Positions 60,771 to 64,000 of a DNA stretch of 64,000 nucleotides are shown here, piece by piece. Each line of letters opens with the position of its first letter. The stretch's first letter is position 1. The stretch comes from Flavobacteriales bacterium (GTDB taxonomy: Bacteria; Bacteroidota; Bacteroidia; Flavobacteriales_F; PHOS-HE28): positions 186,001 through 250,000 of the forward strand of contig JADJTW010000002.1 in the NCBI GenBank assembly GCA_016710965.1. The letters run 5' to 3'. The position numbers and the translations under genes are program-made. The notes beneath the pieces were generated by a model. It did no database searches and was not told the origin of the DNA. It was given only the letters and a program-made list of their open reading frames with translations.

Positions 60771-60778
60771 TACTTTCG
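60771..60778 (+). promoter_or_regulatory. -7-like element TACTTTCG for the dlt-like cassette
   Basis: One mismatch to TAnnTTTG, 21 nt before the GTG at 60800. The same TACTTTCG form precedes the epimerase gene at 35144. Confidence 0.4.
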
Positions 60779-60799
60779 CGCACTCGAAAACACCGCACC

Positions 60800-62296
60800 G
60801 TGTTCCTTGCCGATCTCTCCGAAAGCCTGCACACGCACCGGAACGAACCGGCCTTGCTGATCGAAGGAACGGCGTATTCGTACGGTCAGTTGAGCGGTGC
60901 CATCATGCAGGTGCGCCATGCGGTACGGCAGCACGTGCCTGCGACCGAACGCGTGGTAGCGCTCGTCGCGAACGACGACCTGCTCACCTATGCGAGCATC
61001 ATCGCGCTCTGGTTCGAAGGCAAGGCGTACACGCCGTTGGCGCCAAGCTCTCCGCCGGATCGCAATCGGCGCATCTTCGAAAGCTCCGGAGCAAGCATCC
61101 TCTTTTCATCCGACGCACCGCCCGATATCCTGCCAGAAGAGCTCGTCTTGCGCACCGACAAGCTCTCCGCCGCGAGGATCGATGACATGGAGCAGCGAGC
61201 AAGCTCCGCTGATGAGCTTGCTTACCTGCTCTTCACGTCGGGCACCACCGGCCAGCCGAAAGGCGTGCCCATCACCATGGGCAACCTCTCCGCCTTCCTC
61301 GAAGCACATGCCGTACTGGGCGCCGTCCCCGTGAAGGGGGATCGCTGCCTGCAGATGTTCGAGCTCACCTTCGACCTTTCGGTGGTCTCCTACCTGCAGC
61401 CGCTGTTGCACGGCGCCTGCGTATGCACCGTGCCGAAGGATGCCATCAAGTACGCCGCCATCGCCGAGCTCATCGAGGACCATCGCGTCACGCACGCCCT
61501 CATGGTGCCATCCATCATCAACCTCATGCGACCGTACCTGCATGAGGTGGATGCCAGCTCGTTGCGCTTCTCGCTCTTCTGCGGCGAGGCCCTGCCCGAA
61601 CAGCTTGCCCGCGATTGGGCCGCGTGCGCCAGCAACGCCTCGATCCTCAACGTGTACGGCCCCACGGAGCACACGATATACTGCACGCACTACGCCTATG
61701 AGCGCAATGGCGCCAACAAAGCACACCATGGTGTGCTCTGCATCGGCAAGGCCATGGCCGGATCGCTGCTGGTGGTGCGCGATGGCGATGGCCGCCTTCA
61801 CGAGCATAGTGCGGAAGGCGAGCTCTGCTTGAGCGGTGCGCAACTGACCCCCGGCTATTGGAACGATGCACAGCGCACCGAAGCTGCGTTCTTCAGCACC
61901 GAATACCAGGGCAGGCTCACCCGGTTCTACCTCACGGGCGATCTCTGCCGGATCGACCCTGACGGCGACATCCTCTACCTCGGCCGTACGGACCAACAGG
62001 TGAAGGTGCAGGGCTATCGCGTGGAATTGCCGGAGATCGAGCACCACGCGCGCCGGTACCTCGCCGGTCCGCAGGCCGTGGCGCTGACCATCACGAACGC
62101 CAGCGGCAACACGGAGATCGCACTGGTCATCGAATCGACGAACGGGATCCCCAAATCCGAACTGATCGACTTCCTGCGCCATCAACTGCCTGCGTACATG
62201 GTTCCAGCGCATGTGCTGCATGTTGCTGCATTCCCGTTGAACGCGAACGGCAAGACCGATCGCAAAGCCTTGCGCCAACAACTATTCGGAACATGA
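60800..62296 (+). CDS. DltA-like amino-acid adenylation enzyme
   Basis: 498 residues from a GTG at 60800. All core motifs of an adenylation domain are present: A3 LLFTSGTTGQPKG (143-155), A4 FELTFDLSV with Asp192, A5 NVYGPTEHT (284-292), A7 YLTGDL (377-382), A8 GRTDQQVKVQGYRVEL (395-410) and A10 NANGKTDRKAL near the end. Asp192 matches the residue that binds the substrate amino group in amino-acid-activating members, and the FDLSV form is that of DltA. It should activate an amino acid with ATP and load it on the carrier protein encoded two genes downstream. It is a free-standing A domain with no condensation domain. Confidence 0.9.
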   Translation: MFLADLSESLHTHRNEPALLIEGTAYSYGQLSGAIMQVRHAVRQHVPATERVVALVANDDLLTYASIIALWFEGKAYTPLAPSSPPDRNRRIFESSGASILFSSDAPPDILPEELVLRTDKLSAARIDDMEQRASSADELAYLLFTSGTTGQPKGVPITMGNLSAFLEAHAVLGAVPVKGDRCLQMFELTFDLSVVSYLQPLLHGACVCTVPKDAIKYAAIAELIEDHRVTHALMVPSIINLMRPYLHEVDASSLRFSLFCGEALPEQLARDWAACASNASILNVYGPTEHTIYCTHYAYERNGANKAHHGVLCIGKAMAGSLLVVRDGDGRLHEHSAEGELCLSGAQLTPGYWNDAQRTEAAFFSTEYQGRLTRFYLTGDLCRIDPDGDILYLGRTDQQVKVQGYRVELPEIEHHARRYLAGPQAVALTITNASGNTEIALVIESTNGIPKSELIDFLRHQLPAYMVPAHVLHVAAFPLNANGKTDRKALRQQLFGT

Positions 62297-62955
62297 GCGA
62301 CCGTTATCCCATACGCCGGGCCAGCGAGGCGGACATCCCCTTCCTTGCCACCGCCATCCTCGCCGCCGAGGGGAGCGGCACCGACAAGGTCAGCCTCGCC
62401 ACCCTCTTCGACATCAGCCTTGCGGAGGCGAACGCCCTGGTGATCGCCATGCTGGAGGAAGGCATCGATGGTTGCGAGCTTTCGGTGAGCAGTTTCGTGG
62501 TGGCGGAACATGAGGGGGCTCCTGTTGCCGCCGTCGCTGGCTGGATCGAAGGACAGCCCGACGACATGCCCTCCGGCCTGCTGAAATCGAACCTGATCGG
62601 ATTCACCTATCCGCAAAGCGGCCGTGAAGCGCTCGTCAGGCACAAAGAGGTGATCGGCGGCATGGTGGTGCCCCGCACTGCGGGCTGTCTGCAGCTCGAG
62701 TACGCCTTCGTGGACGATGCCCATCGCGGGCACGGTCTGGCGGTGCGGCTCTTTGCGGCCCACATCGAACCTGCGCGCCAACAGGGCGTGCCCAAGGCGC
62801 AATTGCAGGTGTTCGCCAACCTCCCGCACGCCGTCGCTTCCTATGGCAAATTCGGTTTCACCACCGCCGGTATCTTTCGCACCGAGCACCCCGGTGCGCT
62901 CCGCTTCATGCCATGGAACGAGAAGCTGCTGATGGAAAGAACGCTAATTCCTTGA
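62293..62955 (+). CDS. GNAT family N-acetyltransferase
   Basis: 220 residues. The acetyl-CoA pyrophosphate loop is HRGHGLAVRL (residues about 143-152, RxxGxA/G type), flanked by LEYAFVDD and QLQVFANLPHAVASYGKFGF, which is the usual strand-helix end of the fold. The first 110 residues are unusually long for a simple GNAT. It overlaps the adenylation gene by an ATGA and precedes the carrier protein by 4 nt. In this setting it might N-acylate the aminoacyl group carried on the carrier protein or on the polymer; this is inference. Confidence 0.85.
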   Translation: MSDRYPIRRASEADIPFLATAILAAEGSGTDKVSLATLFDISLAEANALVIAMLEEGIDGCELSVSSFVVAEHEGAPVAAVAGWIEGQPDDMPSGLLKSNLIGFTYPQSGREALVRHKEVIGGMVVPRTAGCLQLEYAFVDDAHRGHGLAVRLFAAHIEPARQQGVPKAQLQVFANLPHAVASYGKFGFTTAGIFRTEHPGALRFMPWNEKLLMERTLIP

Positions 62956-62959
62956 ACGC

Positions 62960-63211
62960 ATGGATCGCATAGAACTCCTCGGCAGGATCAGGACGGTGGT
63001 GCAGGGCGTCGTAGGCCACGGCGATTTCGAGATGCGCGATGACCTGGTGGCCGCCGATGTGAGCGGATGGGATTCGCTCTCGCACATGAGCATCATCACC
63101 AAGCTCGAAGCCGAGTTCGCCGTGAAGTTCAAGCTGCGCGAGGTGAACAAGCTGCGCAACATGGGCTCGCTCATCGAGCTCATCACCGCCAAACTGGCCG
63201 AGCGCGCGTGA
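62960..63211 (+). CDS. Acyl/aminoacyl carrier protein (DltC-like)
   Basis: 83 residues, the usual size. The phosphopantetheine attachment site is Ser39 in SGWDSLSHM, followed by the amphipathic helix MSIITKLEAEF. The C-terminal helix reads MGSLIELITAKLA. DltC in Gram-positives and carrier proteins of fatty-acid type share this plan; the adjacent adenylation and MBOAT genes favour the aminoacyl reading. The MBOAT gene begins 4 nt after the stop. Confidence 0.92.
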   Translation: MDRIELLGRIRTVVQGVVGHGDFEMRDDLVAADVSGWDSLSHMSIITKLEAEFAVKFKLREVNKLRNMGSLIELITAKLAERA

Positions 63212-63215
63212 CCGC

Positions 63216-64000
63216 ATGCTCTTCACCTCACTCGAGTTCCTGGCGCTCTTCGTCCTCGCGTTCGCCGCGTACTGGCTGCTCATGGGCCGCTCCGCCCGGC
63301 GACAGAACCTGCTGCTGCTGCTGGCCAGCCTCGTGTTCTACGGCTGGGCCGACCTGCGCTTCCTGGCCCTGCTGGCCGCGAGCGCCACGCTGAACTTCCT
63401 GCTGGGCCGGGCCATCGCCGGCGCCACTGAAGAGCGCTGGCGTTCGCTGCTCCTCTATTGCGGACTGGCACTGAACCTGGGCATCCTGGGCTTCTTCAAG
63501 TACTTCGATTTCTTCTATGCCAGCATCGTCGATCTCGTCAACCTCTTCGGCGCGCATGCCGCTTACGACCCGTTGAACCTGTTGCTGCCGCTGGGCATCA
63601 GCTTCTTCACCTTCTCGTCGGTAGGCTACCTCATCGACGTGCGCAATGAGGAGATAGAGCCCTGCCGCGATCCGCTGGCCTTCTTCACATGGACTTTCTT
63701 CTTCCCTAAGATGCTCGCCGGCCCCATCGATCGCGCCCAGCACTTCCTGCCGCAACTGGCCGTTGCGCGCGTGTTCGACCGGGCACGCGCAACGGATGCC
63801 TGCCGTCAGGTGCTGTGGGGCCTGTTCGCCAAGGTGGCCATCGCCGACAACATCTCGCGGGTGCTCAACCCAGTCCTCGCCGAACCCGAAGAACTGCACG
63901 GCTCCACCCTGCTGCTGTGCGCCTACCTCTACCTCATCCAGCTCTACGCCGATTTCAGCGGTTACTCCAACATCGCCCTGGGCGTATCGCGGCTGCTGGG
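63216..64000 (+). CDS. MBOAT family O-acyltransferase (DltB/AlgI-like), 3' end beyond window
   Basis: At least 261 residues. The layout matches AlgI/DltB: SLEFLALFVLAFAAYW, ASLVFYGWADLRF, GFFKYFDFF, LPLGISFFTFSSVGYLIDVRN, LAGPIDRA and ADFSGYSNIALG. The catalytic His (in the WHG segment) lies past the edge. With the carrier protein just upstream, it likely moves the aminoacyl group across the inner membrane. It differs from the MBOAT at 30597 (F..SSVGY in place of F..TMSYT), so the two probably serve different acyl systems. Confidence 0.9.
   Translation, partial: MLFTSLEFLALFVLAFAAYWLLMGRSARRQNLLLLLASLVFYGWADLRFLALLAASATLNFLLGRAIAGATEERWRSLLLYCGLALNLGILGFFKYFDFFYASIVDLVNLFGAHAAYDPLNLLLPLGISFFTFSSVGYLIDVRNEEIEPCRDPLAFFTWTFFFPKMLAGPIDRAQHFLPQLAVARVFDRARATDACRQVLWGLFAKVAIADNISRVLNPVLAEPEELHGSTLLLCAYLYLIQLYADFSGYSNIALGVSRLL

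Noticed and set aside
1..64000. tRNA, rRNA, insertion sequences or prophage genes
   Set aside because: Gaps between genes are short and none showed a cloverleaf, transposase or integrase sequence; the tail-fibre-like domains at 28-30 kb lack any other phage gene nearby.

Overview
The window (about 60% GC by eye, nearly fully coding) comes from a Bacteroidota chromosome, most likely a GC-rich member of the Flavobacteriales. The evidence is type IX secretion (T9SS) C-terminal sorting domains on several secreted proteins, a gliding-motility-type (CHU_C) C-terminus, a DUF6089-like porin, a Bacteroidota-type exosortase with a PID-CTERM-like substrate, and repeated start-proximal TAnnTTTG (-7) promoter elements. 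No rRNA, tRNA, CRISPR array or insertion sequence was seen.

Layout. 1-4.5 kb: three secreted proteins; the first, cut by the left edge, carries the copper and quinone-cofactor residues of a lysyl oxidase. 4.6-10 kb: a housekeeping block of a MoxR ATPase and three SurA/PpiC-type periplasmic foldases. 10-11.5 kb: a dead remnant of a T9SS domain and a lone glycosyltransferase. 11.6-17.4 kb: guaB, a CHU_C-type surface protein, a nitronate monooxygenase and a DUF6089-like outer-membrane protein. 17.4-20.2 kb: asparagine synthetase plus an NAD-dependent sugar epimerase/decarboxylase. 20.3-27.3 kb: a five-gene operon with a DUF4956-like membrane protein, two CotH-kinase-type proteins, an O-antigen ligase/polymerase and a metallophosphoesterase. 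27.3-32.9 kb: a plus-strand operon of secreted proteins (three tandem Cys-rich paralogues) running into an MBOAT acyltransferase and an SGNH partner.

32.9-55.3 kb is a surface-polysaccharide locus: tyrosine autokinase (Wzc-like), ABC exporter (Wzm/Wzt), FkbM and class I methyltransferases, DegT aminotransferase, WecB, a hexapeptide acyltransferase, a sulfotransferase and about eleven glycosyltransferases, mostly joined by 4-nt ATGA/GTGA overlaps. Several are recent tandem duplicates, one is a GT4-GT2 fusion and one carries a frameshift. A 7-bp tandem repeat (CTTGNNN x17) sits in one of the few non-coding gaps.

55.5-64 kb, plus strand: a mini protein-sorting system (71-aa PID-CTERM-like substrate, exosortase, associated membrane protein), tandem sulfotransferase-fold proteins, glyA (frameshifted), another sulfotransferase, and a dlt-like cassette (amino-acid-type adenylation enzyme, GNAT, acyl carrier protein, MBOAT) cut by the right edge.

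Together the genes describe assembly, export, acylation, possible sulfation and aminoacylation of a cell-surface glycan, plus the secreted proteins likely to be anchored to or to act on it. The best candidates for under-described biology are the dlt-like cassette, the cargo-free PID-CTERM/exosortase unit, the triplicated Cys-rich secreted proteins with their MBOAT/SGNH partners, the CotH pair operon and the lysyl-oxidase-like protein.
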